A stretch of DNA of 64,000 nt from Nocardia spumae (lineage in GTDB: Bacteria > Actinomycetota > Actinomycetes > Mycobacteriales > Mycobacteriaceae). Made by a program: the position numbers and the translations under genes. The stretch covers positions 3,596,001 to 3,660,000 of the forward strand of contig NZ_JAJFZL010000001.1 in NCBI RefSeq assembly GCF_020733635.1, written 5' to 3'. The number at the start of each line of letters is the position of its first letter. The stretch's first letter is position 1. The notes beneath the pieces were generated by a model. It searched no databases and was not told where the DNA came from. It was given only the letters and a program-made list of their open reading frames with translations. Positions 37,501 through 46,009 of this stretch are shown here, one piece after another.

Positions 37501-38265
37501 CGGCTGGCGGATCTGGCCGCCGAACACGAGGGTAAACGCATCACCTTCGCCGATACCCAGGTCGCGCCGGTTCCGGTCATCACCTCACCGGAATGGTCGG
37601 GATCCGAAAGCGGCGGGCGCCGGTATTCCCCGTTCACCGTCAATGTCGAACGTGCGAAACCGTGGCACACCCTCACCGGGCGCCAGCATTTCTATCTCGA
37701 TCACGACTGGATGGCCGAGGTCGGCGAACAGCTGCCGATCTTCCGGCCCCCGCTGGATATGTCGGCGCTGTTCGCCGAACCCCGGCCGGGTCAGCGCGAC
37801 GGAAACGGGCTGGCGCTGCGATATCTGACCCCGCATTCGAAATGGTCGATTCATTCCGAATACCAGGACAACCTGCTGATGCTGAGCCTGTCGCGTGGCG
37901 GGCCCACGATCTGGCTGTCCGATCGCGACGCCGCGAAAATCGGTGTGCGCGACAACGAATGGATCGAGGCGGTCAACCGCAACGGGGTGGTCGTGGCCCG
38001 GGCGGTAGTCTCACATCGCATGCCGGAAGGCACGGTCTACATGAACCATGCCCAGGACCGGCTCATCGACGTGCCGCTGGCGGAGACCTCGGGCAAACGC
38101 GGTGGAATTCACAATTCACTGACCCGGTTGCTGATCAAACCGACCCATCTGATCGGCGGTTACGCCCAATTGTCGTTCGCCTTCAACTATCTCGGCCCGA
38201 CCGGTAATCAACGTGACGAGGTGACCGTGATCCGCCGTCGCGGTCAGGAGGTGACCTACCGATGA
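34570..38265 (+). CDS. narG: respiratory nitrate reductase alpha subunit
   Basis: 1231 residues. The N-terminal [4Fe-4S] ligand set HGVNCTGSC ... GCPRG has His instead of the first Cys, as in all NarG. SFYDFYADLPVASPQ carries the Asp that binds molybdenum; FGDQTDVPESGDWWDAGYLM and the C-terminal molybdopterin domain follow. NarG reduces nitrate to nitrite on the inner face of the membrane; it has no Tat signal. GAGAGG lies 7 nt before ATG 34570; a GTG 45 nt upstream in frame is less likely. It opens the narGHJI operon. Confidence 0.95.
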   Translation: MARTARGDGAALDSELTAALIRTRRFFTRATVSSDLRTEYVRGGRQADEFYRDRWAHDKVVRSTHGVNCTGSCSWKVYVKDGIITWETQATDYPSVGPDRPEYEPRGCPRGAAFSWYTYSPTRIRYPYIRGVLLEMYREAKARTGDPVTAWESIVSDPESARRYKRARGRGGLVRAGWEEAVELIAAAHVHTIKAYGPDRVAGFSPIPAMSMVSFAAGSRFISLIGGSMLSFYDFYADLPVASPQVFGDQTDVPESGDWWDAGYLMMWGSNVPVTRTPDAHWMTEARYRGQKVIAIAPDYADNVKFADEWLAPRPGTDAALAVAMGHVILREFFVDRQVPYFEDYVRRFTDLPFLVRLEQTAGGFRPGKFLTAADLDQFADTEHAAFKTVLLDAHAAPVLPNGSLGFRYGDEGAGRWNLELDGVEPMLSAAGADAVVVELPRFDTADGAAGTVRRGVPVRTVGGHLVTTVFDLMLARYGVRRDGMPGEWPTGYDDAGRPGTPAWQETITGVPAAIAARIGREFAANAEQTQGRSMIILGAGTNHWFHSDTMYRAFLALTTLTGCQGRNGGGWAHYVGQEKCRPVTGWATVANALDWTRPPRQMNQTVYWYLHTDQFRYDPFSADALTTTTGPGELSGRSTADLIAQAARMGWTPSYPTFDRNPLDLADEAQQAGLSPAEHIVAQLKSGTLRFACEDPDDPGNWPRVLSIWRSNLLGSSAKGNEYFLRHLLGADSSLRAQQCPPHNRPREVVWHEEAPTGKLDLLLTLDFRMTSTTMFSDVVLPAATWYEKYDLSSTDMHPFVHSFSPAIAPPWQTRTDWDAFSSIGAEFSRLARRHLGVRTDIVATALLHDTPDELATPHGVVRDWKTGACEPVPGSTMPRLTVVERDYGAVRAKMGALGPVVDRLGAATKGVTFDVGAEVAELGARNGLVHGGPAAGRPSLERDIDACEAILALSGTTNGRLAVQGFRTLERRTGTRLADLAAEHEGKRITFADTQVAPVPVITSPEWSGSESGGRRYSPFTVNVERAKPWHTLTGRQHFYLDHDWMAEVGEQLPIFRPPLDMSALFAEPRPGQRDGNGLALRYLTPHSKWSIHSEYQDNLLMLSLSRGGPTIWLSDRDAAKIGVRDNEWIEAVNRNGVVVARAVVSHRMPEGTVYMNHAQDRLIDVPLAETSGKRGGIHNSLTRLLIKPTHLIGGYAQLSFAFNYLGPTGNQRDEVTVIRRRGQEVTYR

Positions 38266-39920
38266 GGCCTATGGCGCAGCTGGCGATGGTGATGAACCTC
38301 GACAAATGCATCGGCTGCCACACCTGTTCGGTGACCTGCAAACAGACGTGGACCAACCGCGCGGGCGTCGAATACGTCTGGTTCAACAATGTGGAAACCC
38401 GCCCCGGGCAGGGCTATCCGCGCACCTACGAGAATCAGCGACGCTGGAAGGGCGGCTGGATTCTCGACCGTAAGGGCCGACTGCGGTTGCGCCGCGGCGG
38501 CCGCATGCGGACGCTGTTCACGATCTTCGACAACCCCACCCTGCCCGAACTCTCGGACTACTACGAGCCCTGGACCTACGACTACGACACGCTGACCACC
38601 GCGCCGCTGCAGAAACATACGCCCGTGGCCCGGCCGCGCTCGCTGATCACCGGGCGCGATACCGCTATCACCTGGTCGGCCAACTGGGACGACAATCTCG
38701 GCGGGGCGCCGGAACTGGCCGCCGCGGATCCGCTGCTGGAGAAGGTCGGCGACAAGGTCAAGTTCGAATTCGAGCAGACCTTCATGTTCTATCTGCCGCG
38801 TATCTGCGAGCACTGCCTCAATCCGGCCTGCATGGCGGCCTGCCCCTCGGGCGCCATCTACAAGCGCGCCGAGGACGGCATCGTGCTGGTGGACCAGGAC
38901 CGCTGCCGCGGCTGGCGCATGTGCGTGTCGGGATGTCCCTACAAGAAGGTGTATTTCAACCATCGCACCGGCAAAGCCGAGAAATGCACCTTCTGTTTCC
39001 CGCGGCTCGAGGTCGGGCTGCCGACCGTGTGCGCGGAAACCTGTGTGGGCCGGCTCCGCTATATCGGGGTGATGCTCTACGACGCCGATACCGTCGGCGA
39101 TATCGCGGCCACTCCCGACGAGCACGACCTGTTCGCCGCGCAGCGCGACGCCTTTCTCGATCCGTTCGATCCACAGGTCGTCGCGGCATGCGAACGGGCC
39201 GGGGTTCCACGCGATTGGGTCCAGGCCGCGCAGCGCTCACCGGTGTACGCGCTGATTCGTACCTTCGGCGTTGCGCTGCCGCTGCATCCGGAATACCGCA
39301 CCGTGCCGATGGTGTGGTACATCCCGCCCTTGTCGCCCGTGGTGGACGCCCTGCGTGACACCGGCCACGACGCCGAGGAACACGGCAATCTGTTCGCCGC
39401 GATCGAGGCCTTGCGGATTCCGGTGGACTATCTGGCGCAGCTGTTCACCGCGGGTGACACCGCGCCGGTCGAGGCGGTGCTGCGGCGAATGGCCGCGATG
39501 CGCAGCTACATGCGCGATATCAATCTCGGCCGGGCGCCGCGGCCGGAGATTCCCGAGGCGGTCGGCATGTCCGAAGAACAGCTCTACGACATGTACCGGC
39601 TCCTGGCGCTGGCGAAATACGAAGAGCGCTACGTCGTTCCCGCCGCCCACGCCGAACAGGCCCACGGCCTCGAGGAATTGGCCACCGAATGCGATCTCGA
39701 TCGCGACGGCGGGCCCGGTATGGGTGGCTGGGGTCCGTTCGGGGAGAGTTCCGGCGGGCCGACCCCGGTGGCGGTGGAGAACTTCCGCATGTTGCGGGAC
39801 CGCCAGACCGCGGACACCTCCACCTCCGCGGCGCCGCGGGTGAATCTGCTGAATTGGGACGGCCGCGGCCGTCCGGACGGGCTACTCCCCGCACGACGCG
39901 TGGGAAGGCACCGCCGATGA
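38262..39920 (+). CDS. narH: respiratory nitrate reductase beta subunit
   Basis: 552 residues. Four Fe-S clusters: CIGCHTCSVTCKQ (near residues 16-26), CEHCLNPACMAACPSG, CRGWRMCVSGCPYKK with the Trp typical of the [3Fe-4S] cluster of NarH, and CTFCFPRLEVGLPTVCAETC. It carries electrons from the NarI haem to NarG. The ATG overlaps the narG stop by 4 nt (ATGA). A second ATG lies three codons in. Confidence 0.95.
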   Translation: MRPMAQLAMVMNLDKCIGCHTCSVTCKQTWTNRAGVEYVWFNNVETRPGQGYPRTYENQRRWKGGWILDRKGRLRLRRGGRMRTLFTIFDNPTLPELSDYYEPWTYDYDTLTTAPLQKHTPVARPRSLITGRDTAITWSANWDDNLGGAPELAAADPLLEKVGDKVKFEFEQTFMFYLPRICEHCLNPACMAACPSGAIYKRAEDGIVLVDQDRCRGWRMCVSGCPYKKVYFNHRTGKAEKCTFCFPRLEVGLPTVCAETCVGRLRYIGVMLYDADTVGDIAATPDEHDLFAAQRDAFLDPFDPQVVAACERAGVPRDWVQAAQRSPVYALIRTFGVALPLHPEYRTVPMVWYIPPLSPVVDALRDTGHDAEEHGNLFAAIEALRIPVDYLAQLFTAGDTAPVEAVLRRMAAMRSYMRDINLGRAPRPEIPEAVGMSEEQLYDMYRLLALAKYEERYVVPAAHAEQAHGLEELATECDLDRDGGPGMGGWGPFGESSGGPTPVAVENFRMLRDRQTADTSTSAAPRVNLLNWDGRGRPDGLLPARRVGRHRR

Positions 39921-40552
39921 CCCGGACCGATATTCGCCGCGCGGCCTGGCAGACCCAATCACTGCTGCTGAATTATCCCGATGCGGCGCTGCTGACTTCG
40001 CTGCCGCTGCTCGAACGCGCCACCGCGGCACTTCCGCTGGCAGTCGGTGCACCGTTGCGTCCGCTGCTGTCGCACCTGGCGAGCACTCCACAGGTACGAC
40101 TGGCCTCGGAATACGTCGACACCTTCGACCACCGCAAGCGATTCAGCCCCTATCTGACCTACTTCTCGCACGGCGACACCCGCGCACGCGGTATGGCGCT
40201 GCTGCGACTCAAACAGCTCTATCGCGGTGCGGGCTGGCAACTCGACGACGGCGAACTGCCCGATCATCTGGCGGTAGTTCTGGAATTCGCGGCGACCGAA
40301 CCGGAGCGCGGACTGCGGGTGCTGACCGACTACCGCGCCGGTGTCGAGGTAATGCGTTCGGCACTGCGCGAATCGGGTTCGCCATGGGCCGGGGTGCTGG
40401 ACTCGGTCTCGGCGACATTGCCCGCGCTGCGCGGATCCGACAGCGACGCGGTGGCCCGGTTGATCGCCGCCGGACCGCCCGGGGAGGAGGTCGGCACCGA
40501 ACCGTTCGCGCCGCCGGCTCACATGCCGAGACCGATCGGAGACCGCCGATGA
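39917..40552 (+). CDS. narJ: nitrate reductase assembly chaperone
   Basis: 211 residues, the NarJ/TorD type helical chaperone: LLNYPDAALLTSLPLLERAT, EYVDTFDHRKRFSPYLTYFS and HGDTRARGMALLRLK are the characteristic segments. It holds NarG while the molybdenum cofactor is inserted and is not part of the final enzyme. The start overlaps the narH stop by 4 nt. Confidence 0.93.
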   Translation: MTRTDIRRAAWQTQSLLLNYPDAALLTSLPLLERATAALPLAVGAPLRPLLSHLASTPQVRLASEYVDTFDHRKRFSPYLTYFSHGDTRARGMALLRLKQLYRGAGWQLDDGELPDHLAVVLEFAATEPERGLRVLTDYRAGVEVMRSALRESGSPWAGVLDSVSATLPALRGSDSDAVARLIAAGPPGEEVGTEPFAPPAHMPRPIGDRR

Positions 40553-41283
40553 CCGTGAGCGCATCCGATGTGCTGCTGTGGGTGGCGGTGCCGTATGCGG
40601 CGCCGGCCATCTGCGTGGTGGGCCTGATCTGGCGCTATCGCTACGACAAATACGGTTGGACCACCCGTTCGTCACAGCTGTACGAGAACCGGCTGCTGCG
40701 ATTGGGCAGCCCCCTGTTCCATTACGGCATCGTGTTCGTCTTCGCAGGCCATGTGCTGGGGCTGGTGATCCCCGCATCGTGGACCGAAGCGCTCGGCATC
40801 AGCGAAAGCGCCTATCACGCCGTCTCGTTCAGCTTGGGCGTTCTGGCCGGCGGCGCGACCGTGGCCGGCCTGATCATCCTGATCTATCGTCGCCGTACCG
40901 TCGGCTCGGTGTTCTCGGCTACTACCCGCAACGACAAAGTCATGTACGTCCTGCTGGGGCTGACTCTGGCGCTGGGCCTGGCGGCGACGCTGTACGGCAA
41001 CCTCACCGGGCACCCGCACAACTATCGAGAAGATATCTCGCCCTGGTTCCGGTCGCTGTTCTACCTCGACCCGCATCCGGAATTGATGGCCGGTGCTCCA
41101 CTAGGGTTTCGGCTGCACGTTCTGTCGGCCTGTGTGCTGTTCGCGTTCTGGCCGTTCAGCCGGCTGGTGCATGTGTTCTCGGCACCGCTGGGCTACATCA
41201 CGCGCCCGTATCTGGTGTATCGCAGCCGAGACGCCGCCCTGGGTGCGCATCGGCATCCACGCGGCTGGGAGCGGGTGCAGTAA
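40549..41283 (+). CDS. narI: nitrate reductase gamma subunit, cytochrome b
   Basis: 244 residues with five hydrophobic segments. His residues in SPLFHYGIVFVFAGHVLGLV and in GFRLHVLSACVLFAFWPFSR LVHVFSA (two runs) match the haem b ligands. It oxidises menaquinol at the outer side and passes electrons to NarH. The ATG overlaps the narJ stop by 4 nt. Its last 86 nt also code, on the other strand, for the end of the P450. Confidence 0.93.
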   Translation: MTVSASDVLLWVAVPYAAPAICVVGLIWRYRYDKYGWTTRSSQLYENRLLRLGSPLFHYGIVFVFAGHVLGLVIPASWTEALGISESAYHAVSFSLGVLAGGATVAGLIILIYRRRTVGSVFSATTRNDKVMYVLLGLTLALGLAATLYGNLTGHPHNYREDISPWFRSLFYLDPHPELMAGAPLGFRLHVLSACVLFAFWPFSRLVHVFSAPLGYITRPYLVYRSRDAALGAHRHPRGWERVQ

Positions 41284-42607
41284 TCGGGTGCGGCCGGGTT
41301 GTCTCGGTCAGTGATCGCAGCACGACCGGCGCGCCGTGGGCGGGCACATTGGTGATGTTGCGGATGCGGCCACGTTCGCGCGGACGCACCGGGGCCAATT
41401 CGAAACGCCCGAGCACCTCGGCGAGTACGGTCGTCCCTTCCATGAGGGAGAAGCCGGCGCCGATGCACCGGCGCACACCGCCACCGAACGGGAGCCAGGT
41501 GTTGGCGGCGACGCTGCCGTCGAGGAAGCGTTCGGGACGGAATCGCTCCGGTTCGGGATGATTGCCCGCGTCGGCGTGGGCCAGCACGATCGATGTCTGT
41601 ACGACGGTGCCGCGGGGGAGCCGATAGCCACCCACCATCATCTCCCGGGTCAACCGGCGCACGGTGCCGCCGATGACCGGATGGCGGCGCATGGCCTCCT
41701 TCAGGACGGCTTCGAGATATTTGTCGTCGCCCTCGGCGGCAGCCCGGCGCGCGCGCCGCTGCACCTCGGGGTGCGTGGACAACTCGTACATCGTCCACGA
41801 CAGCGCGGAGGCGGTGGTCTCGTGCCCGGCCAGCAGCAGGGTCACCAACTGATCGCGCAGTTCGGCATCGGACAGCGGAGCATCCCCGGTATCGGTGCCC
41901 ACCGCCAGTAGCCGTGACAGCACATCGGCGCGTTCGCCCGGATTCGGATGGGCGCGCCGCCGCGCGATCTCGTCGTAGAGCAGGGTGTCGATCGCGGCCT
42001 GATTGTCGGCGAAGCGCTTCCACGAGCCGAAACGTTGCAGCGACTGCCATTTCGAGCCGAGATAGATCAGCGGGCCGATATCGACCAGACGCCGCAGCCG
42101 CGGTGCCAGCTCCTCGCGGCCGCGCTGTTCGCTGACACCGAAGACGACCTGCGTGATCACATCGAGGGTCAGCGCGTTCATCCGGTCCAGGGTGGTGAGG
42201 GTGGTGCCGGGTTCCCACCGGTCGACGTGCTGCTGGGCGATCGTCTCGATCATGCCGCGATAGCCGCGCAGGGAGGAGCCGGTGAACGCGGGCATCAGCA
42301 GCCGCCGGGCCCGGGCATGCTCGCCCTCGTCGGTCAGCAGCAGCGAATGCTGTCCCATGATCGGCCCGAGCACCCGGTTGCCCTCACCGGCGTGCAGATC
42401 CGCGGGATCACCGGCGAAGATCTCGCGAATGTGGTCCGGGCGGGAGAACACCACCAGATGTTCGGCATACGGTGCGATCATGCGCATGGTGTAGACGTCG
42501 CCGTAGCGGCGGGCGGTGACACCGGCGAACCAGGCGCGCCACTTGGCGTGCAACAGGGTCTGCACCACCCTCGGCAGCCGGGGACCCGGCGGATACGCAG
42601 CGGTCAT
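41198..42607 (-). CDS. cytochrome P450
   Basis: 469 residues. I-helix AGHETTASALSW, ExxR in EAMRRHP, and the haem loop FGGGVRRCIGAG with the Cys ligand are all present. The proline-rich start YPPGPRLP and the helix order resemble class of actinobacterial P450s near CYP132-CYP138; I cannot give the family number. GGAAGG precedes the ATG. No ferredoxin or reductase gene is adjacent. The last ~28 codons overlap narI tail to tail and lie beyond the conserved fold, so read-through from either gene would make antisense RNA of the other. Confidence 0.88.
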   Translation of the reverse strand: MTAAYPPGPRLPRVVQTLLHAKWRAWFAGVTARRYGDVYTMRMIAPYAEHLVVFSRPDHIREIFAGDPADLHAGEGNRVLGPIMGQHSLLLTDEGEHARARRLLMPAFTGSSLRGYRGMIETIAQQHVDRWEPGTTLTTLDRMNALTLDVITQVVFGVSEQRGREELAPRLRRLVDIGPLIYLGSKWQSLQRFGSWKRFADNQAAIDTLLYDEIARRRAHPNPGERADVLSRLLAVGTDTGDAPLSDAELRDQLVTLLLAGHETTASALSWTMYELSTHPEVQRRARRAAAEGDDKYLEAVLKEAMRRHPVIGGTVRRLTREMMVGGYRLPRGTVVQTSIVLAHADAGNHPEPERFRPERFLDGSVAANTWLPFGGGVRRCIGAGFSLMEGTTVLAEVLGRFELAPVRPRERGRIRNITNVPAHGAPVVLRSLTETTRPHPITAPAPSRVDADAHPGRRLGCDTPDTGA

Positions 42608-42789
42608 GGCCCAACCTTCCGGCGGTTCGCTGGCGGCGCGAGATCCGCTATCTCCCTACCGTAACCGGGTCCCCGCGGCCCGACCACCGGCGCCGGGACC
42701 GCTGGGACGGCGGCTCGATAGCCGGTCGATGACCGGCCGAGGTTGCGAAATTGCGCGATCGTGGCCGAAACGACCCATATCATCGGGCT

Positions 42790-43416
42790 ATGCCCACCTT
42801 CCGAGTGGCCGGACGTACCGATGTCTTCGCTGGTGATGCATGGCAGATGGCCTGTGCGATCGGCTGCGCCTCGATCGGCGCGGGAGTCGTCCTGCTCGTG
42901 TGGCCCGATAAGTCCGTTCGAATAACGGACCTGTTGCTCGGAATCGCCCTACTGTTGACGGCGGCATGGCAGTTCACAGTCGCGTTTCGCGCCCGCATCC
43001 GCGGGTGGCTCAAAGCGCTGGAATTCCTCAGCGCGCTGCTGTCGGTATTGCTGGCACTGTGGTGTATGCGCAGCGACGATTCGGTCGCGCTGCTCGCGAT
43101 GTGGATCGGGATGGCCTGGATGATTCGCGGCATCGTGCAGGCGATCGTCGCGTCCTGGTCGGCCGATCTGCCCAGATCCGGCCGCCGGGAAGGGTACGGG
43201 CTGGCGACCCTGCTGGCGGGGCTGATCGTGCTGATCTGGCCGATCGACACCATCGCGGCGTTGTCGATCCTGGTCGGGGTCTGCCTGATCCTGCTGGGCG
43301 TCATGGAGATCCGGCTCGCCACCCGCATCCGGCGTCCCGTCACCGGCGGCGACCAGGCAGGTGTCCGGGCGCTGCTGGGGCCACGTGCCGACACACCCGC
43401 GCGGCTCGCTGACTAG
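42790..43416 (+). CDS. HdeD-like DUF308 membrane protein
   Basis: 208 residues, six hydrophobic segments arranged as pairs (ASIGAGVVLLVWP, LLLGIALLLTAAWQF, LSALLSVLLALWC and so on), the DUF308/HdeD pattern in which each pair holds a WP motif. Role unknown; HdeD in enterics helps acid resistance. TATCAT ends 6 nt before the ATG, so it is probably leaderless. Confidence 0.8.
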   Translation: MPTFRVAGRTDVFAGDAWQMACAIGCASIGAGVVLLVWPDKSVRITDLLLGIALLLTAAWQFTVAFRARIRGWLKALEFLSALLSVLLALWCMRSDDSVALLAMWIGMAWMIRGIVQAIVASWSADLPRSGRREGYGLATLLAGLIVLIWPIDTIAALSILVGVCLILLGVMEIRLATRIRRPVTGGDQAGVRALLGPRADTPARLAD

Positions 43417-43425
43417 GGTCGCGGA

Positions 43426-44028
43426 ATGGCTGTCGTTCACCGCACTACGCTGCGTCCGGGCAAACTCGATCTGCTGACCACCTGGCTGCCGACCCGGCAA
43501 TGGTTCACCGGGACGACACCTCAGCTGCACCGGGGCGGCGGATTCCGGCTCGACGACCCCGCCGGCGAGGTGGGGATCGAATGCATGATCGTCATCGATA
43601 CCGCCGATCCGGCGCGGCCCGCCTACCACGTCCCGCTGACCTATCGGGGTGCGCCGCTGCCCGGGGCGGAGGCCGCGCTGGTCGGCACCTCCGAGCACGG
43701 CGTGCTGGGACGGCGCTGGATCTACGACGCCGCCGCCGACCCGGTCGCGGTCGCGCAGTTCACCGCACTGCTCACCGGCGCGGCCACGGCGCAGGACCAG
43801 GATCTCAGCGATACTCCGGCGCGGACCGTCGAATTGGTGACCGCCGATCCGCAGGTGTCGCTGTCGGTGCGCGTCCATCGCACTCCGGCCGCGGCGCCCG
43901 AATCCCGGCGCGGCTGGGCGCTTTCGAGCTGGACCGATGCGGAGGGCGCCCCGGCACGAGGCATCGTGCTGGAGGCGAGGGAGAACCCTGCGCCGACGAG
44001 TGCCGGCGAGGAATCCGGGAGGAGTTGA
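43426..44028 (+). CDS. maltokinase N-terminal cap-like domain protein
   Basis: 200 residues. DLLTTWLPTRQWFTG is the signature of the N-terminal cap of mycobacterial maltokinase (usually W-L-P-x-x-R-W-F-x-G), but no kinase domain follows. The protein is only the cap. Such stand-alone caps are known in Nocardia and relatives, of unknown function. TAGGGT ends 6 nt before the ATG (leaderless). The start lies 9 nt after the DUF308 stop, and the downstream lipoprotein start is 4 nt after this stop, so a three-gene unit is possible. Confidence 0.7.
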   Translation: MAVVHRTTLRPGKLDLLTTWLPTRQWFTGTTPQLHRGGGFRLDDPAGEVGIECMIVIDTADPARPAYHVPLTYRGAPLPGAEAALVGTSEHGVLGRRWIYDAAADPVAVAQFTALLTGAATAQDQDLSDTPARTVELVTADPQVSLSVRVHRTPAAAPESRRGWALSSWTDAEGAPARGIVLEARENPAPTSAGEESGRS

Positions 44029-44032
44029 TGGG

Positions 44033-44659
44033 ATGATCGGCGGGAGGATCCGCGGGTACCTACACCGAGCCGCCGCTGTGACGGCAGCGAGCGCGGCCTG
44101 CGGCACGGTCCTGGGCGGTTGCTCGCAGACCGATTCGGGCCCCGCCTCATCCACCGAATCGGCCACCACGACGACTGCCGCACAACCACATTCGGTGACC
44201 GCGTCCGCCGCGAGCCCGGCACCGACGACCACGTCGGAGGCGCCGACCGCAGCCTGCGGGCCCGGACAGCTCGATCTCGGCGCGCAGACCATGTCGCCGG
44301 GCATGATGCACCGCGGCGTAGCCCTGACTTTCACCCTTGCCGCCGACACACCACCCTGCACGATCGGCGGCTACCCGGGCGTCGATACGGACGAGGGCGG
44401 GCCGGTACTCCACGCCGAACGCACCCCGCGCGGATATATGGGCGGGCTCCCACAAGGCGACGACGCCCCGCCGGTCGTGACGGTGCTACCCGGCCGACCA
44501 GCCCGCGCCGTCGTCGAGGGGTCGGCCATGGGCCCCGCCGGTGAGGACTGCCCGCTGTATACGAGTCTGGTTGTGACGGTACCGAATTCGACCGAGACCC
44601 GCACCGTGCACACCACCATCGACACCTGCGCGTTGCAGGTGCATCCGGTGACCGGCTGA
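44033..44659 (+). CDS. DUF4232-type lipoprotein
   Basis: 208 residues. A signal peptide ends in the lipobox LGGC with Cys30 as the lipidated residue, followed by a Ser/Thr/Ala-rich linker (residues about 31-70). The globular part has four Cys (AACGPGQ, TPPCTIGG, EDCPLY, DTCALQ), suggesting two disulfides, and fits DUF4232 of actinobacterial cell-envelope proteins. GGGAGGAG lies within the end of the preceding gene. Its binding partner is not known. Confidence 0.78.
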   Translation: MIGGRIRGYLHRAAAVTAASAACGTVLGGCSQTDSGPASSTESATTTTAAQPHSVTASAASPAPTTTSEAPTAACGPGQLDLGAQTMSPGMMHRGVALTFTLAADTPPCTIGGYPGVDTDEGGPVLHAERTPRGYMGGLPQGDDAPPVVTVLPGRPARAVVEGSAMGPAGEDCPLYTSLVVTVPNSTETRTVHTTIDTCALQVHPVTG

Positions 44660-44790
44660 TCGCCGGCGCGATCAGCGAGGAAACTCCTACCTGGTTCGAA
44701 TCCTTTCTCGGGCGGGGACGCTCTCATGGTTGTGCGTCCGGCGCACCACAGCGTCGATCCCGGTCCATCACACAACCACAAGGAGCCCGC

Positions 44791-45864
44791 ATGTCCGCTC
44801 TCCACCGGCCGCAACCGAGCCCAGCAACGCCAGATACAGGGCCGTTGCACGAGCCTCGGTGGTACGGCTCGCGACGCCGGATGCCGGCCCTGGCCGTCAT
44901 GGCGGCGCTGGCGATCAGCACCCTGTCGATTGCCCCCGGCCCCGCAGCCGCCGACGCTGGGGCCGGTCAGCCCGCCCCCGCTACCGACATCGCATCGCAT
45001 CGGATCGCATCGACAACAGTCGCCGACGCCGACCGGTTGTCGTCGTTGACAGCACCCACCAATGTCGTCACCGTCGCGGGGCTACCGATCGCCTACCGCA
45101 GCTTCGGACACGGACCAACCCTGGTCTTGACCTCATGCCTCGGATTCAGCATGGACGACTGGGACCCTGCGCTGCTCGACCGCCTGGCAGCGACCAACCA
45201 CGTTGTCATCTTCGACTCCGACGGCGTGGGACGGACCCCGGCCAGCTCGTCGCCCGTCGTGACGGTTCCACAACTGTCCGATCAGGCCGCTGGTCTGATC
45301 CGAGCTCTCCACCTGGACCGCCCCACCATCGTGGGCTATTCCCTCGGAGGATTCGTCGCGCAACGGGCGGCTGTTGACCACCCCGATGAGGTTGGCGCCC
45401 TGATCCTGATGGGTACCGGCCCCGGCGGATTTCAGCAGGTACTGCCCGATCTGCCCAGTCTGGTACGAGGGCTGCCCGCGTTCGACCCGCTTGCATCCGC
45501 CGAACAGGTCATTCCGCTGTACTTCAGCGGCCACCCCGACGCGCTGGACGCGTGGCGCCAACGAACAGCATTGCGGCCCAACAGGGTCGGGGTGAACCTG
45601 ACTGGCCTCAATCGTCAACGCGCTGCAATGACCGACTGGCTCGCCAACCCCACCACCAATGTCGTCGGCCTCCTGCCCACCCTGCGGCTGCCCACCCTCA
45701 TCCTGGGCGCCGAAAACGACGAACAAGAACCCCCGGCCAACGCCATCGTGCTCCATCACTACACTCATGGTTCGGAATTGCGAATCTACCCCGGGCTCGG
45801 TCACGCGTTCCCCTTCGAAGCGCCGGACCGCGTTGCCGACGACATCGCCCGATTCACTCGGTAG
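44791..45864 (+). CDS. exported alpha/beta hydrolase
   Basis: 357 residues. A signal anchor or signal peptide is at about residues 30-54 (MPALAVMAALAISTLSIAPG), after a 30-residue N-terminal tail. The fold shows the oxyanion region TSCLGFSMDDWD, nucleophile Ser in GYSLGG, the acid near ILGAENDEQEP and His in GLGHAFPFE. AAGGAG precedes the ATG. It may be an esterase or a C-C hydrolase-like enzyme of the envelope; the substrate is unknown. Confidence 0.8.
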   Translation: MSALHRPQPSPATPDTGPLHEPRWYGSRRRMPALAVMAALAISTLSIAPGPAAADAGAGQPAPATDIASHRIASTTVADADRLSSLTAPTNVVTVAGLPIAYRSFGHGPTLVLTSCLGFSMDDWDPALLDRLAATNHVVIFDSDGVGRTPASSSPVVTVPQLSDQAAGLIRALHLDRPTIVGYSLGGFVAQRAAVDHPDEVGALILMGTGPGGFQQVLPDLPSLVRGLPAFDPLASAEQVIPLYFSGHPDALDAWRQRTALRPNRVGVNLTGLNRQRAAMTDWLANPTTNVVGLLPTLRLPTLILGAENDEQEPPANAIVLHHYTHGSELRIYPGLGHAFPFEAPDRVADDIARFTR

Positions 45865-46009
45865 AGCAGATACCGGGAATGTCGGGTCTATCTCGGGTGT
45901 CGGGCCGGCCGTCGGCGAAGATTGCGTCCACGATCGCCGATTCTGGAGTCGAACGATCCACCCCCCAGCGTGATCTCGACGACGTCGTGCCGAGCGACAG
46001 GCACACAGT

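Noticed and set aside
44719..44790. Inverted repeats GGTTGTG/CACAACC before the alpha/beta hydrolase
   Set aside because: The 7-bp arms are 35 nt apart and such short repeats are frequent by chance in this DNA.
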